Source: Malacoplasma sp. (GTDB lineage: Bacteria; Bacillota_I; Bacilli_A; Mycoplasmatales; Mycoplasmoidaceae). From it: DNA of 9,658 nt. Location: the NCBI GenBank assembly GCA_029258015.1, contig JARHZT010000076.1, forward strand, positions 1 through 9,658. Reading direction: 5' to 3'. Numbering within the stretch: position 1 is the first letter of the stretch; the number at the start of each line of letters is the position of its first letter. Positions 1 to 8,005 of this stretch are shown piece after piece. The notes under the pieces were generated by a model. It was not told the origin of the DNA, ran no database searches, and saw nothing but the letters and a program-made list of their open reading frames with translations. The translations under genes and the position numbers were made by a program.

Positions 1-420
1 GTACCTGTTGTTATAGATTCTGCACTAGACACAAACAAAGTTATGAATGTTTATGGAAATGATTACCCAACAGAGGATGGTTCATGTATAAGAGATTTTG
101 TTCATGTAGTTGATTTAGTACGTGCTCATATCTTAGGTTTAGAATGATCTATTAAAAATAAAAAATCAGATATTTTTAATTTAGGTTCTTCATCAGGATT
201 TAGTGTATTGCAAGTTTTAAATGAAGCTAAGAAAACATTAAATATAGATATTAAATCAAAAATAGCTCCAAGAAGAGATGGAGACCCAGCTGTTTTATTA
301 GCTAAGACTGATAAAGTAAATGAAACACTAAATTGAAAAATAGAAATTCCTTTATCTGAAATTATTAAAACTGAATATGAATTTAGGAGAAAATGAAATG
401 AACAAAGCAATAAAAACTAA
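1..420 (+). CDS. galE: UDP-glucose 4-epimerase, C-terminal part (5' end outside window)
   Basis: This is the last 139 residues of GalE, the NAD-dependent cytoplasmic enzyme that interconverts UDP-galactose and UDP-glucose in the Leloir pathway. The frame is open from base 1 to the TAA at 418-420. It shows the family segments VYGNDYPTEDGSCIRDFVHV (family form: V-G-D-Y-T-DGT-IRD-I-V), the F-NLGS-GFSVLQV stretch, and RRDGDPA followed by the L-W-I segment near the end. The Rossmann fold and the YxxxK active site lie upstream of the window. Three TGA codons (145-147, one in TLNWKI, and 394-396) are read as Trp; the first two fall where the family has an aromatic or Trp residue. The last 23 nt overlap galK, whose ribosome binding site lies inside galE, so the two are probably translationally coupled. 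Identification is firm; an epimerase acting on related UDP-sugars (for example UDP-GlcNAc) cannot be excluded from the C-terminus alone. Confidence 0.93.
385..389 (+). promoter_or_regulatory. Ribosome binding site of galK, inside galE
   Basis: AGGAG lies 8 nt upstream of the ATG at 398. It favours that ATG over the in-frame ATG at 377, which has no purine-rich stretch at a usable distance and would add seven residues. The site is within the galE coding sequence, consistent with translational coupling. Confidence 0.75.
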
Positions 421-1567
421 AATACATGATTTGTTTGTATCTCAATTTAAAAAAGAACCAAGTTTATATGTAATGTCTCCTTCAAGAATTAACATAATTG
501 GTGAACATATAGATTATCTTGGTGGAAATGTATTTCCAGCTAACATCAATTTATATACATATTCAGCTTTTGCTAAAAGTGATGTGATTGAAGCATACTC
601 TGCTAACTTCCCAGCTTTAAATATTAAAAAAGTTGAATTAAAAGATAACTATGAATATGATAAGGAATTATCGTTTTTAAACTATGTGATTGGTTGTTAC
701 CAAATCTTAAAAAAACACGGATATAAAGTTGGTGGTTTTTCATTAGTAATAGATTCTGAAATTCCAACAGCTTCAGGTTTATCTTCTTCAGCATCTTTTG
801 GTGTAATGGTATTAAAAGGAATAGCTCAATTGTATGGAATAGATATAAGTCCAGTTGAAATTGCTAAGTTATTTAAAGAAGTTGAAAACAACTTTATGAA
901 TTTGAAAAACGGAATTATGGATCAATTCATAATAGCTAATGGTAAAAAAGATCATTTAATGCTTTTGAATACATCAACATTAGAATTTGAAAATTTCCCA
1001 ATTGAACTTGGAGATTACAACTTCTTAGTTATTAATTCTAAAAAACCTAGAAATTTAATTGAATCTAAATACAATGATAGAGTTGCTGAAACTAATGAAG
1101 CATTAAGCATTATTAATAAAAAATATAATTACAAAAACTTATGTTCAATTCCGCTTTCTGAATTAGATAATGTTTTAGCATTAATTGATGATGAAGTAAT
1201 TAGAAGAAGAACAAAATATGCTATTCAAGAACAATCAAGAGTTAAAGATCTAATTGAAAATTTAACAAACAAAAACTTTAAAAAATGTGGTGAGATTTTA
1301 AATGCTGCTCATAATGCTTTAAAAAATGATTATGAAGTATCAGCAGAAGAATTGGACTTTGTAAATGAAATGGGTAATAAGATTGATGGTGTATTAGGAA
1401 TTAGAATGACTGGTGCTGGTTTTGGTGGTTGTTTAATAGCTTTAATGCATAAAGATGCAAATGATAGATTTAGAAAAGAAATAGTTGAAAAATATAAAGA
1501 AAAATTTGGATATGCTTGTGAAGTATATGATGTAGAGGTAGTAAATGGCACTTCATGCACTGAATAA
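398..1567 (+). CDS. galK: Galactokinase
   Basis: This is a GHMP-family kinase that phosphorylates alpha-D-galactose to galactose-1-phosphate with ATP, in the cytoplasm. It is 389 residues long, the usual size. All three family motifs are present. The galactokinase signature is SRINIIGEHIDYLGG (R30, E36, H37 and D39 are the sugar and catalytic positions). The ATP-binding loop is GLSSSA at 127-132. Motif III is TGAGFGG at 338-344. The MDQ segment supplies the likely catalytic base, D175. ATG 398 is chosen because AGGAG sits 8 nt before it. The gene overlaps galE by 23 nt and the next gene also by 23 nt, so the three form one tightly packed operon. No internal TGA is present and no damage is seen. 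GHMP relatives such as mevalonate kinase lack the GEHxDY signature, so galactokinase is well supported. Confidence 0.96.
   Translation: MNKAIKTKIHDLFVSQFKKEPSLYVMSPSRINIIGEHIDYLGGNVFPANINLYTYSAFAKSDVIEAYSANFPALNIKKVELKDNYEYDKELSFLNYVIGCYQILKKHGYKVGGFSLVIDSEIPTASGLSSSASFGVMVLKGIAQLYGIDISPVEIAKLFKEVENNFMNLKNGIMDQFIIANGKKDHLMLLNTSTLEFENFPIELGDYNFLVINSKKPRNLIESKYNDRVAETNEALSIINKKYNYKNLCSIPLSELDNVLALIDDEVIRRRTKYAIQEQSRVKDLIENLTNKNFKKCGEILNAAHNALKNDYEVSAEELDFVNEMGNKIDGVLGIRMTGAGFGGCLIALMHKDANDRFRKEIVEKYKEKFGYACEVYDVEVVNGTSCTE
1534..1538 (+). promoter_or_regulatory. Ribosome binding site of the galT-galM gene, inside galK
   Basis: AGAGG lies 6 nt before the ATG at 1545 and within the last codons of galK. 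It supports that start and so the 23-nt overlap between the two genes. Confidence 0.6.
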
Positions 1568-3974
1568 TATAGCAAATAGATTTTATTTAGCAAAAATAGC
1601 TAGTACAGATACTTGTACTAAAGCATTTGATAAAATCAAAAAAGAATTAAATTTAAATGGTGATGATTCATTTAAAAAGAATTCTTTAAAAGATATAAAT
1701 TATGATGATCATTTCAATGATATAGAAACTATAAGAGTGTATATAAAAGAAAATAACGATTATAGTCCCATTGAAGTTGAAAACAAAATAAATTATTTAA
1801 TGTCTTTATTTATCCCTTCTCAAGAAGAATTAGATAAAATATTAAGCAACGAAGAAAAACCATTTGAGTTTTTAAAAACATTATCATTAGTTTCATATTA
1901 TGTAAAAAAAGATAAAAATGATAGAAACTTAGTTTGACCGCACAATAGTAAATATGGGAAATTAAGAATTTCTATTAATAAAGCAAAACCTGAAAAAACA
2001 ATAGATGAAATTAAAAAAGCTAAAAATGCTGTTAAACAAAAAGATGCACCTTTATGTCCTATATGTGTAGAAAATATAGGGTATAAAGCAAATGCTTTTT
2101 CAGATTCTAGAGAAAATTTAAGAGTATATTTTCAAGATATGCCAAATGGTGATAAATGATTTTTTCAATATTCACCTTACTCTTATTTAAACAATCATTT
2201 TGTATTAAATAATATTACTCATATTCCGATGAAAATTTCGTATAACTCTTTAAATAACTTAGTTTATTTTGTAAAAAATAATCCACAATTCTTTTTAGGT
2301 TCAAATGCTGATTTACCAATTGTGGGTGGATCATTATTAGGTCATGATCATTATCAAGGTGGTGAAGATGAATTACCTGTAATGAGTGCAAAAACTATTA
2401 AAAAATACAATTTTTTAAACAGTGAAGTACATATATTAAAATGACCATTAAACACAGTTAAAATTTCTTCTAAAAATGAAAAAGAATTAATTGCTATTGG
2501 AAATTATTTTATAAATAATTGAAAGCATTACCAAACAAGAGAAATCCAAAATATGGATAACAATTCTTCTACATTAATAGTTAATAAGCAAGATGGTATG
2601 TATAATTTATTTATTATTTTTAGAAATAATTCAGTATCAGAAAATAGACCTTATGGAAATTTCCATTTTCATCAAGACAAATTCAATATCAAACAAGAAA
2701 ACATTGGATTAATGGAGGCTGCTGGATTAGCAATACTTCCTCAACGTTTAGAAAGTGAATTATTAAAAATTTGTGATTTAGTTCAAGATAATAATATAAA
2801 TGAAATTGAAAAAAGTTCAACTCTTAAAAAACATTATGAATGAGTTAAAGATTTAATTTCTAAAAAGAAAGAAATCAACAATAAAACCATATTAAAATAT
2901 GCATCTGAAGTATTCTTAAGTGGTCTTGAAGATTGTAAAGTTTTAAAAGATGGTTCATTTAAAAAATTTGTTAAATTATTAGTTGTAAATAATGAAATCC
3001 AATTATCTAATAATTTAGGATTAAAAGTTAAAATACTAAATCAAGGATTTACATTTAAAGACATAACACTAAATGACAGATCATTTATTTTAAATTACGA
3101 AAAAGATTATAGTTATTTCACAAATTCAATTTTATTAAATTCTTTTGTAGGCCCGATTGCCGGAAGAATCCAAAAAGAATCATTGATAATTAGAAATGAA
3201 CCTGTTGAATTTTCTGTTGATGATCAAAATAATAATATTCATTCTATGGAATATAATGTAGCACATACAGCTTTTGTATTATCTTCAATTAAAAAAGAAA
3301 AAGAATACAAATATATAACAGCAAGAAAGAAAATATATAATAAGGATTTTGATTTATTTTATACATTCAACATCACATTAAGAGTTTATGATAATAAAAA
3401 TGAAATAGGATTAGCTTATAAAATTACATCAGATAAAAACTTTATAGCAAATCCTACTCAACACTTTTATTTTAACTTCCCTTCTGATTATAAAATTAAC
3501 AACTATCTAATTAATATTAATAAAGAAAATAAAGTATGATACTTATCTAATAATATGAATCCAGTTGCTTTAAAAGATATTGATTTAGGAAATGAATTTA
3601 ATACTATTGGTGATTTAGCAGATAAATTAGGTATTGATCAACAAAATATAGTTGGCGGATTAATTGATCATCCTTTTATTAGTTACAAAAATAAAATTAC
3701 ATTAAAAAATGGTTCTTATGAAATTAATTTAATGCCTAAATATGTTAAAGATTTTGTTCTTTACACACATAATTTTCCTTCAGAAGAAAAACTATCTGTA
3801 AGTAAAAAACCACAAAAAAATTGTGGAGTTTGTATAGAATTCCAAAATCCGCCATTATCAAAAAGAAATCAAAATATAGATGATATTTTATTTAAGAAAA
3901 ACAAAATTTGTAAGAATAACATTGCTATAGAAATTAAAGAAATATTACTTGATGATGAGAAAATAAAAGAATAA
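1545..3974 (+). CDS. Fused UDP-glucose:galactose-1-phosphate uridylyltransferase (class II GalT) and aldose 1-epimerase (GalM)
   Basis: One uninterrupted code-4 frame encodes 809 residues. Residues 1 to about 480 are a class II (Firmicute-type) GalT, which moves UMP from UDP-glucose to galactose-1-phosphate. It shows CPIC at 171-174, W-FQYSPY, GSNADLPIVGGSLLGHDHYQGG with H267-D268-H269, and an NFHFHQDKF-KQENIGL-LAILPQRL segment. From about 482 to 809 follows a mutarotase that interconverts alpha- and beta-galactose: GPIAGRI, IHS (the first His position), NPTQHFYFNF with catalytic H640, GLIDHPF, and CGVCIEFQNPP with catalytic E765. GalT ends at its normal C-terminus (GLEDCKVLKDGSFKKFVKLL) and GalM starts with almost no linker. 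In-frame TGA codons at 1935, 2841 and 3537, among others, are Trp; I read the frame through and found no TAA or TAG before 3972. The usual galT-galM neighbourhood in lactic bacteria makes fusion by loss of a stop plausible. A sequencing error removing a stop is the alternative. Confidence 0.9.
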
Positions 3975-4000
3975 AAAAACACAATTAACTGTGTTTTTTT
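3973..4000 (+). terminator. Intrinsic terminator of the gal operon
   Basis: An inverted repeat has arms at 3973-3983 (A-rich, ending CACA) and 3990-4000 (TGTG followed by T7), with loop ATTAAC. It begins at the stop codon of the galT-galM gene. The A-tract on the left arm means it could also stop transcripts arriving from the convergent protease gene. Confidence 0.85.
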
Positions 4001-4006
4001 ATTCTT

Positions 4007-6820
4007 TTATTTTCTTTTTCTAGATTGAATTTTTCAACCAAAAAATGCTATAACTAATATCGCGCTCGTTGCACCTAATGTAATTGCTGTAATTGTGCCT
4101 GCATTCATATTTGATGCACTATTATTTGAATTATTATCTACTGGATTTTTATTAATGTCACTTTGATCAGAATTAATTTCTAATTTTTCTGAAATTTCAT
4201 TAGATTTGCCATTACATGTTACAACTAATTTAATTTCAATATTTCCTTCAAAATCAGTTTTTGGAAATTTAATAATATTTGAATTTTCTTCAATATCTTT
4301 CCCATCTATTGTCCATCTATAAATAACATTGTCATGGTTATTAAATAAAGTATTGGCTTTAAGAACAATCATTTCACCTTCATTTTTTATTTCTATACTT
4401 ATATTTTCTGTTGATTCATCTGGTGATGGAGAAATATCTGGTTGAGGTGTTGGTGTTACTTCAATTTCAGAATCTGTGTGTTTAATTTTTAATAATTTTG
4501 TTTTTTTAAGTGTTCTTCCATTATATGTAACACTAACTTCTAATACTTTATTATTATAATCAAGCTTTATTGGAATACTAATACTACTAGATTTTTCATT
4601 AATTATATTGTTAGAACCAATTATTTTTCAATTATAAATCAAATCATTTGGTGCCACATGTGTATTAAATAATGCGTTTGCTGTTGCAATTATGTTGTTA
4701 TCATTTTCATTATATTCATTTTTATCTAATATTAAATTTAATGATTGAAGTTGATTGCTATTATTTTCTTGAGGAAATGGTGATTCTGGAAGAGGTTCTA
4801 AAACAACATTATCCTTTTTAATAAATGTTAATCTATCATGTGGTCAATATGTTCTTCTATAGTACATAGCATCTGATTTTGTGTAAGTTAAATTCCCTTT
4901 ATTTGTATCAATTGAATCTGTAAGACTTACATTATCTCATTCAAAACCATAAGGTAATATAATATCTGCATATGTTTTTGCATCATTAGGAATGTATAAG
5001 TCTAAATAAAAGTTTTTACTTTTATCTCAACTTTGATCATCTCTATAATTTCCGACCATTTGATTATTTGGTACTAAACCTACCTTTATACTATATGAAA
5101 CTTCTTTTTGAGAACCTTCATATTGATTCTTTCCTAAAATAATAATTTTTCCTTTACCAATCAACTCATCATCATCAGATGTTGAAGTTGTTTTTGTGTA
5201 CAATTCTGGTTCATATTTAAATTCATAATCATCACTAGATAATATCTTATTACCTAATTTTACTTCAATTGGTCTAGGTATATTTTTATAATCTTTATAA
5301 CGATAAATAACATCAGATAATGTAACATCTGCATATTTTATATCGTGTGTTTCTTCAACACCTTGAACTTCTTCATCTGTTGTAAAAGCTCTAATTCTTG
5401 CTGCAGCAAATTCTGTATCAAGCATCAAGTTTTTTCATCCATAGTATTTGTCTTTATAAAAAGTCATATTATCTATAGATTTATCATTTGCATACAATAA
5501 CTTAGCATCCCCATTTTTATTTTTCACATTTACAACAATACTAAAATTAGTTCCATATTCTAATTCAATTGGTTTTTCTAATGGTATTGTTACAAAACCT
5601 TCATCTTCTCTAGTAGTTGAAACTGTTGCAACTAGATTACCACTAGTTGGATCATTATCTAAATTATTTGGATTATCATAATCAGCTTGTACATTAGTAT
5701 AGACTTTAGCTTCAATTGTTACATCATCACCACTAAAACCTACATTAACCGCTTTTAAATACTCTTTTCTATTGTAACTTGCTTTTTTTACTGGGAAAAT
5801 AGCTGCATTTTCACTTGTTGAAGCATTTATTGAAGCTAAACCCATTTCTGTTTTTGCATCATAATAATAATTATTTTTATAGTCTTTGTTAGGAAGAGCA
5901 AAATCTAATGATGTTAAATCAGATAATTCTGAATCATAGCTAATATAAAAATACCCATCCCTACCAGTTGCACTTTTATATTCGCCTCAACTATTTTTTG
6001 CCAATCATGCACCATCAACTGTTGCTTTTGGTCAAAAATTATCTTTAGATATTGAATCATCTCATCCAACTAATGTAACCGCATGACCTGGACTTGTTGG
6101 TGTTTTGTAATTAGTGTTAGTAAAATCTCTAGTTACTTCTGTAACATATGTTGCTGTTGTTGCTCCATATGTTGAAATCAATCTTTTAATCTTTTCAATA
6201 GATTTTTCTACACCAATTTTTGTTGTTCTATCAATTCTATATGAGTTTTCTAAATAAAAATCTGGTTGCTTATATTTATACTCATCATTTTTATTGTTTG
6301 AAATATCATGAGGAGAGTTTCATAACGATAATGATGTTGCTGCATTTCTAACATCTGTTCCAGTACCCTTTGGACCTGTTCAAACATCATGAGGATTTAA
6401 TCCTAATCTATCAAAACTTTTATCTCTTTGATTAGTTGTATAATCAATGTTGTGCTCCCCTAAATCTAGTTCCAATCATTTATTACCAACAATTGGAGCT
6501 AATCCTTCTCTTAAGATAGATACTTCTGATGCAGCTGCTGTAGCATAACTTCAACATAAACCTTCATCAGAAAGTTGACTTTTAACATACGTTACAATTC
6601 CATAATCAGTACTATCATATGAAGGCAATGCTGCTATGTCTTTAGGATTTGCCTTTCTTAGTTCATCTAATGTTTTAGGTTTTTCTAATTTATTGATAAG
6701 TTGTTCAGTTTTTGCATCAATATTATTAATAGCAAAAGTTGTTAAATCAATAATACCAAACCCCCCAAAAGATAATGCAGTTGCTGATAATAGTTTAGTG
6801 TATAATAACTTTTTTTTCAT
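4007..6820 (-). CDS. Surface-anchored papain-family (C1A) cysteine protease with lectin-like and Ig-like domains
   Basis: A continuous code-4 frame encodes 937 residues. N-terminal signal/membrane segment at about 3-31 with no lipobox Cys. Protease domain at about 60-317: active-site GLCWSYATAAA (C89, Trp from TGA), SPGHAVTLVGWDD (H246), WLAKNSWGEYKSATGRDGYF (N276). Residues 318-480 resemble the lectin-like domain that follows C1 proteases in Clostridia and relatives. Residues 481-598 resemble a beta repeat (DY-F-Y near the middle, I-GKNQYEGS, Y-SIKVG near the end). Two Ig/PKD-like copies lie at about 694-779 and 805-882, separated by a Thr/Pro-rich linker (TPTPQPDISPSP). A Ser/Asn-rich stretch leads to a hydrophobic segment at 908-929 and the basic tail KIQSRKRK. 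The protein is therefore probably outside the cell, held by its C-terminus, and degrades host or neighbour proteins; the substrate is unknown. AGGGGG precedes ATG 6818-6820. The gene is convergent with the gal operon. Confidence 0.88.
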
Positions 6821-6824
6821 AATT

Positions 6825-6830
6825 CCCCCT
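6825..6830 (-). promoter_or_regulatory. Ribosome binding site of the protease gene
   Basis: On the - strand AGGGGG is followed by four bases and the ATG at 6818-6820. The spacing is short but the G-run stands out in this A+T-rich DNA and supports the start at the MKKKLL signal sequence. Confidence 0.6.
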
Positions 6831-6953
6831 CATACATTAAAGATAAAAAACTGATTATCTAAAATCTGGATTTTAACTTTCTTAATAATTTAATAATAAC
6901 ACTTTATATAAAAAAATCTTATTTGTGGGTAGTTTTCACAATATACTGATGAA

Positions 6954-6995
6954 AAAACAACACTGAATTTAACTTAATAAATTTAGTGTTGTTTT
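6954..6995 (-). terminator. Intrinsic terminator after the proline-rich membrane protein gene
   Basis: A long hairpin has arms at 6954-6970 and 6979-6995. The core is AACACT-G-AATTT against AAATT-T-AGTGTT (one G-U pair), extended by CAAAA/TTTTG. On the - strand it is followed by a T-run. It sits directly downstream of the stop at 7001-7003 and separates that gene from the protease gene, which therefore probably has its own promoter within 6831-6950. Confidence 0.8.
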
Positions 6996-7000
6996 AAAAA

Positions 7001-7816
7001 TTAATTAAGAGTTTGTCCCATAGGTCTTGGCATTGGTCCCATAGGTCTTGGCATTGGTCCCATAGACATTGGTATAGGTCCTATAGGCATTTGTGTTTGT
7101 CCAATATATTGTCTATTTATTTGTTGTCTTATCATAGGTCTTGGAATATTTGGTATATATACCGGACCAGGAATAGGGTTTCCTACAGGTTGATTTAATG
7201 CAGGAATTAAATTTGAATCTACTTTATTTTCTTCATTAACATTTTCACTAGTTGATTCATTGTTATTCTTTTCTGCTTCTAATTTTTTTTCTTCATTTTT
7301 ATTTTCTTGAACTTCTTCTTTTTTGGCTTTTTGTACATTATTCATTTTTAACTGTTTAATTTCTTTAGTTGATTTAGTAATAACCATAAGGTTTGCAATC
7401 CATCAAACAAGCGGAAATAATGGTAAGACAGCTAAAACCAAAGGAGATGATAGTACTGCACCCCTAAATATTGCTTTATTTTCTTGCTTATTAGCTAATA
7501 ATACATTTATTAGAGGAAGTAATAAACCACCTATAAATATAAATAAAAATGTAGCACACATTAAAGATAGAAATATAATATTTTTGGTGTCTTTAAAAAA
7601 CTCATTTGGTTTATTTATCATATGAATAAATGGATTGTGATTTGTTGATCAAAATAAATGTTCTATTGGAACTTGACCAAAAATTAAAGCACATGCAAAA
7701 CAAGAAAATGCTAATATAACAAAAAATGATGAAATAATTGCTATATTTCTTATTCTAGAATATATGGTTCTGACTTGTACTTCTTTTTTAGCAGACTCTT
7801 TTTTTTCTTTACTCAT
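7001..7816 (-). CDS. Membrane protein with three hydrophobic segments and a Pro/Met/Gly/Gln-rich repeat tail; function unknown
   Basis: I do not recognise the family. The frame encodes 271 residues once TGA at 7649-7651 and 7403-7405 is read as Trp; the latter gives a Trp-Trp pair with a normal TGG codon beside it. A Lys/Glu-rich N-terminus (1-23) precedes hydrophobic segments at about 24-46, 79-107 and 119-147. A charged stretch rich in Lys, Glu and Asn (about 150-202) follows. The tail (203-271) is dominated by Pro, Met, Gly, Gln and Ile, with heptapeptide repeats (GPMPRPM). The layout, membrane part plus charged region plus proline-rich end, recalls the proline-rich cytoskeletal and attachment proteins of mycoplasmas, but this is only a compositional likeness. 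ATG 7814-7816 is preferred; the frame can be extended to a TTG at 7846 but no ribosome binding site is seen there. The site before ATG is also weak (GGTG). Confidence 0.75.
7017..7100 (-). repeat. 21-bp tandem repeats encoding the GPMPRPM tail
   Basis: Four consecutive 21-bp units lie at 7017-7037, 7038-7058, 7059-7079 and 7080-7100. The first two are identical (each begins CCCATAGGTCTTGGC on the + strand), the third differs at several bases and the fourth is more diverged. They encode a 7-residue Pro/Met/Gly repeat. The identical pair nearest the gene end suggests recent copying, and copy number could vary between strains. Confidence 0.9.
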
Positions 7817-7894
7817 AATGCACCATGTATCAGTATAAAATCTCAATATTTAATAAAATAATGATAAATCAAAAAAAATTAAATTTCAATTCAT

Positions 7895-7925
7895 AGAGTA
7901 ATAGCACAAAATTTTATATTACTAC
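7895..7925. repeat. Inverted repeat upstream of the proline-rich protein gene
   Basis: AGTAATA at 7897-7903 is complementary to TATTACT at 7917-7923 across a 13-base loop, and can extend by two pairs if one A bulges. It lies between the - strand membrane protein gene and the + strand RNA and could be an operator or a hairpin in the leader. In DNA this rich in A and T such a match may be chance. Confidence 0.3.
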
Positions 7926-7993
7926 TTTTAATTAAAATAGATAAAATTTTTCATTTTTTTTGCTTATGAATGGATTATTAAATTTATATAGTG

Positions 7994-7999
7994 TAAAAT
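7994..7999 (+). promoter_or_regulatory. Probable -10 element of the structured RNA
   Basis: TAAAAT, preceded by TG, lies 7 bases before a G at 8006 that would make a natural 5' end just ahead of the closing helix at 8009. No good -35 box is found at the expected distance (TGGATT at 7971-7976 matches 3 of 6). An alternative pair is TTGCTT at 7960-7965 with TTATAT at 7984-7989, spacing 18. Confidence 0.4.
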
Positions 8000-8005
8000 A
8001 AGTAT

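Noticed and set aside
377..397. Upstream ATG of galK at 377
   Set aside because: It has no ribosome binding site; AGGAG is correctly spaced for ATG 398, and galactokinases do not need the extra seven residues.
126..410. Reverse-strand frame opposite galE
   Set aside because: It lies entirely against a well-supported galE frame and has no family likeness.
1330..1593. Reverse-strand frame opposite the end of galK
   Set aside because: It is antisense to conserved galactokinase motif III and is a by-product of codon bias.
1545..3974. Reading galT and galM as several broken fragments or pseudogenes
   Set aside because: All the breaks are TGA codons at family Trp positions and all the pieces are in one frame, so they are one intact gene under code 4.
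6636..6854. + strand frame opposite the protease N-terminus
   Set aside because: It is the antisense of a signal sequence, which naturally gives a hydrophobic frame; there is no ribosome binding site.
7013..7625. + strand frames opposite the proline-rich membrane protein
   Set aside because: The Ser/His/Trp-rich repeats at 7013-7198 merely mirror the 21-bp repeats, and 7323-7625 mirrors membrane segments; neither has independent support.
7817..7846. TTG start adding ten residues to the membrane protein
   Set aside because: There is no ribosome binding site before the TTG, and a TATACT element inside this stretch would fit a promoter for the ATG at 7816 better.
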